Made by a program: the position numbers and the translations under genes. The notes beneath the pieces were generated by a model. That model was not told the origin of the DNA and did no database searches. It worked only from the letters and a program-made list of their open reading frames with translations. From Symsagittifera roscoffensis (taxonomy: Eukaryota > Xenacoelomorpha > Acoela > Convolutidae): a stretch of 64,000 nt of DNA. The stretch's first letter is position 1; each line of letters starts with the position of its first letter. Positions 1 to 11,764 of this stretch are shown piece after piece. The stretch is taken from NCBI RefSeq assembly GCF_963678635.1, contig NC_087070.1, positions 43,448,988-43,512,987 of the forward strand. The letters are read 5' to 3'.

Positions 1-306
1 ATCTAAATTCATTGCTAATAGGATTCTAAATATAAAAGTTTGTGTTGGCTTTTGCCGTACAATCATATAACTATATGGTAAGTTTCTACTTTGTCGTATG
101 TCGTCTCTTGTTCGAGGTCTTCTTGCGATTCCGGGTAGTTCTGCTATCGTTCGGAATATCGGCTCTGATCTATTGAGTCGTAGAGACATTTCGATTAAAT
201 TATCGTCGTATAACATTTTAAAAATGTTTTGTCTAAATTCTAATCTATTTTTGGTTAAACCTAAGCTATTCAGGTCTTTTCGAGACTTATGGTCGCACCA
301 GATGAG
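1..306 (-). CDS. Open reading frame running off the left edge, unknown product
   Basis: On the minus strand 102 codons are open from a TAA at 307-309 to the window edge, unusually long for such AT-rich DNA. The product would be rich in Arg, Leu and Ile, with a basic stretch (PGIARRPRTRDDIRQ, about residues 67-81 of the open frame). No start codon is fixed: upstream the frame closes and neighbouring frames are broken, so this may be an exon end or a decayed retroelement. I recognise no family. The coding claim rests only on open length and composition. Confidence 0.3.
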
Positions 307-309
307 TTA

Positions 310-2637
310 GGACCGATGTTGTTAACTCATAGAGTAATTTCGGATAGGGTACACCGTCTGCTCGTCACGCTATCTTATTTTCGGCCGGATAGATTCGTGC
401 AACTTCTTAGTCTAATACCGATCCTAATCTTACTCTTATACTTACTAGTCTCAGGGTGCTTAACTAGTCTCTGCTAGGCTCAATAGATCTGGGGTATACT
501 GGTTTGTTGCGGCTGCTGAAGTTCTCTCGGAGAGACAACTAATTTCTAAGTTAAATTCAAATCTCTCTGGTGCTGAAATTACAAGTAATTTCAGCACTTA
601 CAAATAAGTGGGTTGTTAGTTAGATGGATCATGATTGGTTAATATTAAATACTTTACAGTGGTAAAATATCTAATTTATCCAATCATAAAATATAGTTTA
701 GATCAGGTTCCATTTTAAACTTTCAATCGATCAAACGAGTTTGGCCAATTTAAGTCTAGGTCACGCTCTGCTGATTCAGAACTTTAATTGAGTTAATGAA
801 TGGTCAGAATAGCTCAAAAATTTCAAAGTGCGTCACTCTATGCCGGGGCTCTTTTGATTTGTTAACAAATTGAAAAGTTTTCACATATAATCTACTGATA
901 TCAAAGGTTCAAGAAACTATCTCGCCGCTAATGTATATAAATTTAGTTCTGAATTGGTTATTTTTACCCGCATCAAAATCTAGAGGTCGGATGTTTGGGG
1001 CCCAGCGTGCTTGAGGCTGTGGCAAAAGGCAAAAGTTCAAACACTGGTTTTTATAAGTTTGCGTGTAATAAATGTGTGTCGGTTCTAGCTATTTCCATGT
1101 ACGATTGCGTCGTTGGAGGATATCAGAAACATTTTACAAGGTTTTTTTGTTTGTTTATTAGGAGAAAATATTGATTTTGATGTTAGCTTAGATTAAATCA
1201 AAAAGACTGCATGTTTTTTGCAGTTCAATATCTTTTTTGCAGAAATCATATTTCTTGCAGTACACCATTCTTACATTTTGTCATATGGAAACAAAACTTA
1301 GAGTTAAGCCGCAAAACTGCCGGAGGAAGACATTACAAAACTTTGCACTAGCAGCACTGCTTTAGTGGTTGAAAAGATGCAGCCAACCAAATCAAACAGT
1401 ATTCCAAATATCGGCAGATTGACTCACTATAATTTCGATACAGTATTTTTTTGACAATCTGACAAGTCACCACACTGCTTTTCTCAATCACTAACTCACA
1501 ACAAGATCTATCGTATATCAGGGCCCACCACTGAATTTTCTAGCCGCGCTTTATGACCAATTAAAAAAAATTTAATTAAATAATTGACAAATAAACAAAA
1601 GAAACAATTTTCAATTTTTTCTTTGTTTTATCACCCAGGACGTTATAAAAAATACAAATGGCGTGTTCATCGTCTCGTGATATTTTATTAGGACCTAATT
1701 GCTGACTCCGAGTAAACTAAAAGAACGCAATATAATGCTCGTTAATTATCCAAAATTGGTCAAGTTAGCAATTTTCAAAAATTGACTGAAAACAAATACC
1801 CAAAGCATAAATACTCCACACTTTCTTCCAAAGTCAAAACAAAAACCAGCGTAATCATTTGCTATGAAACTAGTACAAAATAGTCTGCGTTTTTGAGGCA
1901 TAAGTAATTGAATAATGATATTGACAAGTTTAAAAAACCATTTTGAGAATGGTAATTTTTAATACAAAAGCCATCGGCGGGTCTATATAACTCTTTCTCC
2001 TAATTGATAAATAACAAAAATCGAACAATTCACTTACAACATGGAATAATTTTTGCAAAAATGCAGGGTTGATATCTCGAGCGTTGGATCAGCTTGAAAA
2101 TATGAAACACATTTGAGTTCATATTACAGAAAATTATGTGAAAACGGCGAAAAAAAGAGAAAACGACGAAAATAATTCCACGCTTGTTTGAAATAGCTGC
2201 TTTGTTTCGGCCAATCCCATATTATTATACTGCTTTTCTTTGTGTTTTCGTTTCAATTTTGTCAAAAATATCGATTCATTTTTCATCAGTTGGAGAGGGG
2301 CGGTTTACCGAAAATATCCACTTTTCCCAAAAAACGCACTCTGTAAAAAAAGAAACAATCAGACCACTGTGGTTGTTTTCAACAATGAAATTTTAAAGTA
2401 AAGTTGATTAGAGAGTTTTTAGGTTTTGACTGCAAATATTTGGTGGACAAATAATCCCAGGATGCGATTGGTGCCATTCATTTTTTTGCGTTTATGGAAA
2501 ATTACTCTAGATAACCATAAATATAAATTTCAGATGATAATTAGTTTTACGCGACTCTTCAAGTGACCAAAATGTTCAGACAATGTTTTATTTTCCAAAA
2601 GGTGATTCAAAGTTGGTTATCACAAAATGACTGTATG
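310..2637. other. AT-rich stretch with no supported gene
   Basis: Only short open frames (60-70 codons) on both strands, many A/T runs, no recognisable domain, RNA gene or terminal repeats. I see nothing I can support here. Confidence 0.5.
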
Positions 2638-2996
2638 AAGGTGCGGTATTAGGGGAGTCTGGACACCTCCTCCCATCTTCAGGATTCGACCCACTGACGT
2701 CCCAAAGGGTCTCCCCTTTTGGTATAACTAGAGATAGTCATTTTCGGATGAGTAGTTTTGAGAGAGAGCACTCGCCGAAAAAAACTTTGGTCGAAACTTT
2801 GTAAAAGTACCAAAAAAACTTAAGAGAAAGGTACCTGTGGGTCGAACCAAATTGGGAAAATTGGGTCAAAATAGCAACTTTTGTGATTTGAGAGAGATCG
2901 GAACATCAATTTGGCCGACCAAAAAAGGGCGGCAAAATTACTGAAAGGTTTTAGAATATATCCCTTCCAGGAAACCCTAGATCCGGCCCCCGACTG
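2638..2996. mobile_element. Decayed hAT-like MITE
   Basis: The right end reads cctagatccgg...gactg and the left end gtgcggtattagg, degraded versions of the CAGTGGCGGATCTAGG-type terminal repeat seen clearly at 43164-43525. Both copies share an internal module: a caggattcgacc-like motif followed by cccaaagggt and a C/T-rich run. No clear target duplication remains. A short minus-strand open frame inside (2820-3053) is probably incidental. Confidence 0.5.
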
Positions 2997-3077
2997 TTTA
3001 AGTACAAAAGTTTTCCTTTCTTGAACAGAACGAAAAAAGAAAAAGGGTTGCATATATTTGAAGCGAAGCGGAGAAAA

Positions 3078-3473
3078 TCAACAAAGGTAGCTGCTGTATA
3101 TATCTTTTTGGGGACAACTGTCGCTTACCAATTTTCCCAATGAGAAAATAGGGAAGCAGTAAACTGTATTGCCTGGACTTCGATATGAGACAGCTGGGTT
3201 CTCAATCTGGTCGTTAGTTTGATACGAGTACAAACAATACACACGTCTGAGCGATCGGCATATTTCGGCATGTCGCTCGGTCCAAAAATCGCGACTCGAA
3301 ATTGGTAGTGGGATTATAAAAACGAGGGAAGTCGAATGGTAGCTAGAGATTGAAGAGTTGACGACTATATCGGAATGACAATGAAATAGATGAAAATTTA
3401 ATAGAAACCCCAGGAATAATTTATTACAAAAAGTTATAAGCACTGAGCTCATGGTTAAACAATCAGAGTTCAA
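3078..3473 (-). other. 131-codon open frame of doubtful coding value
   Basis: An ATG-initiated minus-strand frame of 131 codons with no recognised domain and mixed hydrophobic and Cys/Ser-rich composition. It is longer than its neighbours but has no paralog elsewhere in the window and no convincing splice or promoter context. Treat as hypothetical. Confidence 0.15.
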
Positions 3474-4657
3474 ACTACTCTCGATAATTCAAACGAACTA
3501 CAGTCAGTTTCAAATCTTACTAAGAGAATTATATTGATTTGACACTCGAAGGAATGCGAATAATTTATGCTTGGTGTAGTTTTTTGTTCAGTTAAATTTC
3601 TGAGATCGAAATGATGTTTTGTAACGGAAACGATTTATGCCCCCTTGAAAATATCGACACCCTGCGTTCGAAAGAAAAAAGATATGTTATCTTAGATTCT
3701 TTTAAGGATCTGGGGATTTTAAAGTTGCCAGTTTAGCCATACTCTGGACTAATTCATTCGCAATGCAAAAGTTTTATTTATGATACTGAAACCGTTTTGC
3801 GAATTATTCATTTGTGGAAAAAATCATGCACAACAAAATGTTCAATAACAAATTGAGGCAAGTTCATTATTCTTATCCATTTCATACTCCTCAACTTTTC
3901 ATCTTTGTTTTGTCCAAACTTTACGCGTTTTCAATCCTTATTACCAAGAGCTATTCAAGACCAATTAAGGGGGCAATCCAACATTCAGTGACCTGAAATA
4001 ACAGCAGCCATATTGTTCCGAAAATGAAACTTGCGTAACAGCTGCCAGCAAAGCAAGCCCAAAAAAATTTGCTATCAGCTGAAGTCAGCAGAAATAGTAG
4101 AAGTAGGCTTAAAAAGCAGAAAATTTTAATGAATTAGCTTTAAGCGATAAATTTAAAGTATTATAGATAACAATTTAACAGTTTTTATTTTAAAAAAATA
4201 CGCTAAAAAAACTGACATTTCGATTTGAATAAGAGCTTTTCGCAGTAAACTGAATCAAAACAAGCTGCCTAGAGCAATGTTGGTATCAAATGTGACAATT
4301 GTAAGCTAAATGCAATAATTATTTAATTTAACCTTGAATATTACGGCAAAAAAATGAACTTTTGACATAGTTTTGCGTAAAAAGCTCCAAGTTGACCAAA
4401 TGCTCCTCGAATAGCACCATAATGTACCAAATTTACGCCCAATAATTTCTTTGACCTAGTAAAGTTTTGGTTTATGATCTGGACTGCCCGTTTTGTGCAA
4501 GCTAAACACCATTTTATTGAACTACCACGGTTTGCGAGGCGCCGCATAGTTTACCGGAAATGCTCCCAAGTTCTGACTAGCTGAACATTTGAACCAAGTT
4601 AAAATCAATCTCACAATTGGACTGCACCGTGAAAAAAATTACTGTTTCGACTATTTG

Positions 4658-5160
4658 CAAAAAAAATGACGGAATGTTTGTGCTCGGGGTGTTTTCGTTC
4701 TCCAGAGAGTTTCGACTTTTTAACTAGCAAACTTTGACAAAATTTTATATATATATTGTTATCTTGAGCTCAAAAAAAAATTTTTTTTCACCTTTGATCA
4801 TTTGTTTAAGGCTATGGGGTTTAAAGATTACCAATTTGGCCAATTTGCGACAATTAATGCGCGATATATTTGGTGCTATTAACGCGTCAGTGGAAATATA
4901 ATCCGTCTTAAAAATCGATGAAAATTTGATTGATGCATGCTCTTTGGTCTATTTGATAATTTGCTGAATGCAAGAAATATTATTATTCGTGATTGGTGCG
5001 GCGGTGATTTTCAAAAAAAAATTCCAAAAAAATTGAAGTTTTTCAATTTCTTTTTTATTTCATCATTTATTTTAAATTAAACTATTCAGTATTTTGCCCC
5101 GACACGAGCGGTCTTGCTGTTTTTGATGTTGAAATTACAACCCTTGCAAAACAATTGATC
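4658..5160. repeat. Unknown interspersed repeat R1, copy 1
   Basis: Shares with copies 2 and 3 the ordered blocks gtgctcgg(g)gtg, ttcgactttttaacta, a ttaacgcgt..gcggagatttaatccgtctta-type block, and a terminal acgag(c/t)(g/a)gtcttg block. It is the most diverged of the three. No coding content is recognised. Confidence 0.65.
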
Positions 5161-5919
5161 TGATTTTTTTCGGTGTTTTATCAAATGGCTTCTGTTTGTT
5201 GTGGTTTTGCTAAAATGGAATTTGTATTTTGGATCTTGGTATGATCTTTAGATATTCTGGCGGTAAATGAAAAAAAAAACTAAGAATGCCTGTGTCAGGA
5301 CGAAGCACTGACTGTTCATCTTGTAAAATTTTCACTTCACATGTGTTATGAGAAATACAAGCTGATCAATTTTGATAGAGGTAACGTAAAAATAATAGCA
5401 AAATCTTGCCTTGAATTCAATTTGGGTTGGTTCAAGTCGCAGCTCACGCTTAAAACGCACGTTATATTTCGCGCAATTACTATCCCAAATTCGCTAATTT
5501 GACATTTTTCAAACCTACCTTCAAAAAAGAAACTGACGAAAACTGTTTTTTAGCTTGGAGCTCAGATCTTGAGCTGCGTTTAGATGATATAAATAGATGT
5601 TGTCGAAATCGAGCTTTGATTGGAGAAAAAACGTCGGTCCTTTTCTTCAAAAACTGGACCAACAGTTAAATGCTCTATCTGAGCTAAATACAGTACACCT
5701 AATGATTTATCAAATTTGAAGTTAAGTTCTAGAAAAAGTTACCTTTCCTTGTAAAATTAGTAAAAATTCGCATAAAAATTTTTTTATGCAGAAAGTTCTC
5801 AAAAACAACAAAGACTGCATGCCATTTAATTTTCTTTTTGGGATTAAGCGTCCCGTGTACTTTGAAAGTTGCATGAAAGGTCAATTATTAAAACAGTTTG
5901 TTTGAACGATTATCATTTT

Positions 5920-6427
5920 ATTGTTCCGACCTTTGATACGAAAGTAACGGATAATTGTGCTCGGGGTGGGTTTTTTCATTCACACAATATTCGACTTTTT
6001 AACTAATCATTTTTGACTGAATTTTTTTATGTGATCATTTTTTGTAAATTTAAGTGGGTTTAAGGATTGCCATTTGGGACATTTAACGCGCGATATCTTT
6101 CGCGCAATTAACTCGTAAGCGGAGATTTAATCCGTCTTATAAATCTTTCCAAGTTGATGGTTCAAAGAAGCTTATTCGCCATAATGGAATTCTTACAAGG
6201 AGCAAAATCTATCCTTTTGTATTTTTTATGGCGTGTGGAGGGAGGTTTTTCATTTAAAATGTCAAATCTTCGAAAAAAAACTTTTAATTTTGTTTTATTA
6301 CAGTTAAATTTTTAAACTTATTACTGCTCCATAAACCTTAAAAGCAGTCGGAACGTTCAGGGCTTTGCCCTGATACGCTGATACGTTCATTATCGGGTGA
6401 GCAACCCTAAGATTTTGAGCGCCATTT
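5920..6427. repeat. Unknown interspersed repeat R1, copy 2
   Basis: About 510 bp, beginning near tttgatacgaaagtaacgg and ending near aagcagtcggaacgttcagg followed by a tacgctgatacg block. It is directly followed by copy 3 in the same orientation, so copies 2 and 3 form a tandem pair. Confidence 0.7.
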
Positions 6428-6980
6428 TCTTGTTCTGACTTTCGATACGAAAGTAACGGAATATTTGCGCTCGGTGTGGGTTTTTTTTCTTCAGACAAAT
6501 TTCGACTTTTTGACTAGCCACTTTTGACAGATTTTTTTATATCATTCGAAAGGTATTGTTGTCTTGAGCTCAAATTTGAAAAGATATTTCACCTGTGATT
6601 ATTTTTTGTAAAGCTATGGGGGTTTAAAGGTTGCCATTTTGGCAAATTGGGGACAATTATTGCGCGATATATTTCGCGATATTAACGCGTAAGCGGAGAT
6701 TTAATCCGTCTTAGAAATTGTTCCAACTTGGTTGAAAGAAGCTTATTCGCCATAATTGATTTGTTACAAGGAGCTAAATCTATCCTTTTGTACTTTTTGT
6801 GGCTTGTGGGAAGAGGTTTTTCACTTAAAATTTCAAATTTTCGAAAAAAAAAAATTTTTCATTTTGTTTTATTACAGTTAATTTTTTAAAACTTATTACT
6901 GCTCCATAAACCTTAAAAGCAGTCGCAACGTTCAGGGCGTCGCCCTAATACGCTGATACGAGTAGTCTTGTTTTCATTAT
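6428..6980. repeat. Unknown interspersed repeat R1, copy 3
   Basis: Tandem with copy 2 and clearly homologous through the block gaagcttattcgccataa and the final agcagtcgcaacgttcagg. A small self-complementary motif (agggcgtcgccct) sits near its end. No protein is supported. Confidence 0.7.
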
Positions 6981-8250
6981 TTTTTACACCGTTCAATATA
7001 TAAATGTTTTTTTTTTTTGAAAAAACTCAAGAATTCAGTATCAGGATGATTTTTTGTTCTGATCATTTGCGTATTGTTTTTTTAATTGATTATGACAGAT
7101 TTTGAAAATCTATCGCACCATTTGATAAAGATTGAAATTCAAAGAACTTATTTCAAAAGTTATATTAGTGATATATTAGCTTTGACAAACTAGCTGGTAA
7201 CATTATTCAGGCCGGATTAATTCAACACTGCCGCTTTCCGTGTAGAAAATTTTGGTTGAGAAAAAAATTTTTGAGCACAGTAATTATCACGAAAAGGGTT
7301 AAATAGGCAATTTTTAATTCACGCTTTTGACAAATGCGTCTCAATTGAAATTTTATTCATTTTTGAGACCAGGTGAAGAAAAAACTCCGCCAAAAAAAAC
7401 GCATCAATATCAATCAGTTTCTTCGAGAGTCGGAACAAAAAGTTTTGCTGTTTTAAATTTACCACCTGATGAAAAGTACAACTTTTCTGAGATACAATAA
7501 ACAAATTATTTTAAGTGTTATAGAAGTATTTTTTGCTGCAGTGATAAAAAAAAGACTCACAGACTCAATTACAGCAAAAAATTATCTGCAATTTTGCACT
7601 AAATCTTTTGATCTGCCGATACTTCTTTTCTGTCACAGTTTGGTAAAATTTTGAAGCTGCTTTCCCGGTTCGAAGTGATCACTTTATAATTCGACTTTCA
7701 TGGACAATCCAAACTTTTTCTCTGGTTTTTCACAGAAAAATGGGTAACAAAATTGCTGATTCTTGATGCTGGAATGCGTTATAAAATAAAAGCTTTTTAG
7801 TTCCATTGGATCTTTTAAATTGTATGACTCATTATTGTCTATCTCTGATTTGCTAAAATTGTTTCTGCCAAACACGCGGGGTTTAGCATCTGCAATTTGA
7901 AACGCGCGGGGTTTTGGTTGTAGTTTTTTTTTATCCAAGATTCAAACCCCTGACGACCCAAAGAGTCACTAAGTTTTAATACTATTTAAAGCATTTTTTG
8001 ATATTACAAACCAAACTTTTGTTGTAGAACAAGCATGCCAAAAAGCTTCGAAAAAAATAGCTGTTGTCTGTCACTTTTGGAGTGACAACATATGCCCTTG
8101 GAACTAATTTTTACCAATCAGTGGTCACTTTTCAGCGGCAGCTGACCTCGCTGGAACAATTTATTGCTTTCAGTAAATTGAATTTGGTACGGATGGAGTT
8201 TGCAATGCATTCAATTTTCATATTGCATGGGTGATGCTATGTAAATAAAA
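6981..8250. other. AT-rich stretch without a supported gene
   Basis: Only short frames of 60-84 codons on both strands. An 84-codon minus frame (7684-7938) shows no known motif. Near 7945 a caaacccctgacgacccaaagag motif resembles the internal module of the hAT-like MITEs. Nothing further can be supported. Confidence 0.45.
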
Positions 8251-8452
8251 CGACAGGCCATAAAGACGAGAAGACTTTGGGACGACAAATAAGCGTTATT
8301 ACATGTAAAGCGAGCAGTTCGAATTTCAGCGGTTTGATTTTCTCAAAACTACGCTGGAATTGCGTAGCGTCGTCTTAAAGTCCAATTAAAAACGGTTGTC
8401 GTCTTAAAGGCTGTCACCCTATTTGCTGGTCTTCTGCACGGATGTCTTTGTC

Positions 8453-8834
8453 ATGAGGCAGCCAGCAGGATGCGGCGAGGGAGGAGAGCGGAACCGTTTT
8501 AGAATTACGGCGTTCTTGTCAAGAAAAATCACAGAGATTGGTGTTATGAAAACACTTGATTAGTAGTTTGAATTGGGGAGCGAGATCGAAACACGGGTTC
8601 AACCACAAGTCGTTTACTTTTAAAGAAAACTTAAGGGCAACGCAAGTTGTGACGCTACGGGGAGACGTTAGGATGACTAATCGAGTAGAGGCCAAACAGA
8701 CTTGATTTCTAAGACCTCTTCGAGGAAGTATTTAAGAAGGAACAAATTGAAATGCTTGATATCTACCAACTACTTTCGAGAAATGAAAAAAATGATTGGG
8801 GAAAACGTGGAACATTTACACGCGATTTTGAGTG
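8453..8834 (+). pseudogene. gag: Gypsy G1: decayed gag N-terminal part
   Basis: The frame starting at 8453 encodes MRQPAGCGEG and then RITAF, matching the gag start of element G2 (MAHPAGYGAG ... GITAF) and the start in G3 (MAQPA). Near 8740-8800 a segment corresponds to the EETFETYQLLSRKQ region of G2 gag. Stops and frame changes interrupt it repeatedly. The ATG abuts a tRNA-Ser-like primer site (tgaggcagccagcagga, from 8454), so a 5' LTR should end at about 8453, although no second LTR was found to define it. A MITE-like element interrupts gag at 8835. Confidence 0.65.
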
Positions 8835-9824
8835 CCCGCACCGAAGTTTCTCCGATTATTATCTATTATCTGGCGATTTTGTGGTCGAACCAAAAATTAT
8901 TCTTTTAATAATCAACTATCTGGTGATTTTGTGGTCGCAGAGCAAAATAATCGATTATATGGACAAAACAATCCATTAAAAAGTTTTATTTTTGTGACGA
9001 TTATGTTGGAATTATAATAGATTATAATAGATTATAATAGATTATAATAGATTATAATATAAACAAAATTGATATAAAAATTCGATCAAAAACACAAAAA
9101 TGTGCGACCTCAACTTTTTCAAATTCTTAGTTTTCTGAGCATGAAAAAATAAGATTATTAGCAGGAAAACAAGCTTTTAAGTAAATTTCGAACTGAATTT
9201 CAAGTTTTGTTACGTGTCTTGTTCTTACATCATTCTCAATCCCAAAGTGGCCGAAAAATTGTTTTAATACGGATTTTGGCTCTTTTTCCTTTTCCCCCCC
9301 ACCTGCAAATTTTTTTATGTAAATTTGTTGACCACATTGTTCGATTGTTAAGAAAATTTACATACAGACTAAGCACGCTTTTCAGAAGAGAAAAATTAAT
9401 TTTTCTGACAATATAGTTAAATTTTTTGACAACATAATCGATTTTATTGCAATTTTATGGCGATAGCAATAGTTTTTGTTGCGATTTTATGGCAGTTTTA
9501 TGGCGGAAACAATAGATTTTATTGCAATTTTATGGCAAAAACAATAGATTTTATTGCAATTTTATGGCAAAAACAATCGATTTTATTGCGATTTCATGGC
9601 GGTTTCAGGGCAAAAAAATAGATTTTATTGAGATTATATGGAGATAAAAATACATTTTAGTGGAATTACAAGGCAATATATTCTTGATGAAAATAATCTA
9701 TTTTCTTTCTATTATAATAGAAAATGTTGCTTAAATTGGTTACACATAATCGATTATAATGGCAATATTTTCGGCAACATTTTCTCAATATAATCTATTT
9801 TTATCCGAGAAACTTCGGTGCGGG
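8835..9824. mobile_element. 990-bp MITE-like element inserted in G1 gag
   Basis: The ends are near-perfect inverted repeats: cccgcaccgaagtttctc at the left and gagaaacttcggtgcggg at the right. Removing it reunites gag: the left flank (ttttgagtg) and right flank (tgggttggcag) match the continuous G2 sequence ttttgagcggattggc, leaving at most a 2-bp target duplication (TG). The interior has no transposase and is filled with repeats: five 10-bp attataatag units at 9011-9060 and about six ~32-bp units built on ttttattgcaattttatggc at 9435-9650. Confidence 0.75.
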
Positions 9825-11043
9825 TGGGTTGGCAGTGCGGCTCAATTTACGGACACTAGAGAGCAGAGTGTATTACGCAACAGGTTATTTCAATGTGACA
9901 AATAAGGAGACTCAGAGTGAGTGCGCAGGTTCACAGAAAAACACTCATCTGAGTATACGGAATTTTTTTATCTTTCGAGAAGGGGAGAAGAAGTACGCAA
10001 AAAGGAACAAGAAAGCGGGAAACGGCTTAACAAAAGCACCAGCAGGGGCAGTTCAATCAAATCAGAGCCAGTAAGCGCAATCTAGTAGGGGATATAGACG
10101 ACCATTCCAGAGGGCAGGCTAGGGATGACTATGTTATTGAACCAAAGTGGCGCACATCAATGTTGTTTTAACTGTCGTCAAAATGGGTTCACCGAATAAC
10201 ACATCAGTAGATGCCCGGATAGAAACGCCAAAAAGGGCAGAGTGGGTCGCATCTGCAGGAAAGATATGAACAGCAAAAAAACTTGGAGCGTGAAGCAACA
10301 TCGCAAATTGGGTCGTAATTATCAGACCCACAATGCAAATTCCGCAAAAGGGACTTGGACAGCTTGAATGATTAAGTCATTTTATACCGAAAATTATCAG
10401 GAAGTAAATAGACCTAAAAACTTTGGTGAAGAAATTCCTTGAAAGCAAACGGGAACTTGACGCAAGCGTGGTTTGATAAAGGTTCTTCGATTGCGATCAA
10501 TACTTAAACAAACAAAGCGTACCTCAGGAGCAAAAAATGTCTCACGATGATTGCTGACGATGATTGCTGGGGCTTGTGGACGACAAGTTTCCCTTTATTG
10601 CTGGGGCTTGTGGATCGATCGATGGCCTTCAGAAGTACTAACCAGCGTTGGCAGAAAATACTAACCAGTGATGGCGCTACGAGTGCTGTTAAGAAAGAAA
10701 AAATTGTCTAGCTTACCAAAAGCCGAACAGCGTTTAAAATCGAAAAAGTAGGTCGATCATAATTAAAAGAACAAATTTACATAAATTATGATGTCCGAAT
10801 AAAATGTCATTGGAAGCGCAATTGGGCTCCAAGTGCTGGCAGGTGATATCGATCGCGTCCCGACTTGTAAACACGGGGGAGAAAAAGTACTCAACCAAAG
10901 AGCCAAAAATGCTATCGGGTCGATGCGGAGTTTATCAGAAACTTTTTTATGAAAAAATTGGCACAGTAACCGACGACAAAATTATACTCTTTTTACTCAG
11001 CAGAAATAACAAGAAAAACAAAAACAGTGGTTGGACCAAATGA
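9825..11043 (+). pseudogene. Gypsy G1: decayed nucleocapsid and RNase H remains
   Basis: After the MITE the gag frame resumes; APAGA near 10040 matches G2 gag. At about 10163-10220 a nucleocapsid zinc knuckle is visible (CFNC ... H ... C, with a stop inside), using the same wide C-X2-C-X8-H-X3-C spacing as G2. At 10804-11040 an open frame matches the RNase H end of G2 (WQVISIASRLVNTGEKKYST against WQPISFASQFLNAAEKK). Protease and the RT core are absent or unrecognisable, so there is a large internal deletion. Confidence 0.65.
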
Positions 11044-11269
11044 ATCCAAATGATTTTGTATTAGAAGATAAGTCGTATTAGAAGAAAAGTCAAATATTGG
11101 CTTAGAAGACTACTTGTTGCAACATCCAGTGGATTAATCAAGTCGAGTCAGAACTTTTCATAACACTTTCAAGGTAGCCAAATTAACCTCTACTAGAAAA
11201 CTGCTCAAATATTTTCATCAATTAATGCCACAAGCACAAAAAGTCCTCGAATTAAAAGATTTTTTAACG

Positions 11270-11625
11270 AGATTTTCAACTAGTCAGAACAAAGTTTGCA
11301 AAAACAGACCAATAACGCCACTGGAGAAGGGCCTAAATGCATGCGGTACAACGTCAGCCATTCAGAGGGCGCAGTTTTGAACATCGAAGTTGAAAACTTA
11401 AAAGGTGAGAAAACTCAACAACTGGAAGGGATCAAGGAATGCAACACACTGAGGACTTCGACGTAACGGACAACTGCCTCCGCATGGATGAGCGCCTTGT
11501 CACTAGGAGCCCAGGCACAACCGCATTCATCAAGAGAACTAATAAAATTGATAGAATCCATTAACAATACAAATACTTTATTCTTAAAAGTGTTCACGTG
11601 TTTTCACTTGAAAAATCGCGTTTTT
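11270..11625 (+). pseudogene. Gypsy fragment: region just before integrase
   Basis: A translated segment contains DNCLRMDERLVT, the (N)CLWMDER(L/I)V-type signature that precedes the integrase zinc finger in gypsy polyproteins; G2 has ENCLWMDEK at about 21837. An inverted homologous copy lies at 15608-15970, so these two fragments face each other across the LINE. It is probably the 3' remnant of G1. Confidence 0.6.
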
Positions 11626-11764
11626 TTTCCATAATCAGTCAATTAGCTATTTGGTTCATTTTTTCAACATTTTGTTTCGCTTAGGTCCACGTTTTACATT
11701 TCTAGCAAAGTGTGCACATAGCTAGCAAATTTTTTTTCATTGTAGACCATCCGTAAATAATTCT

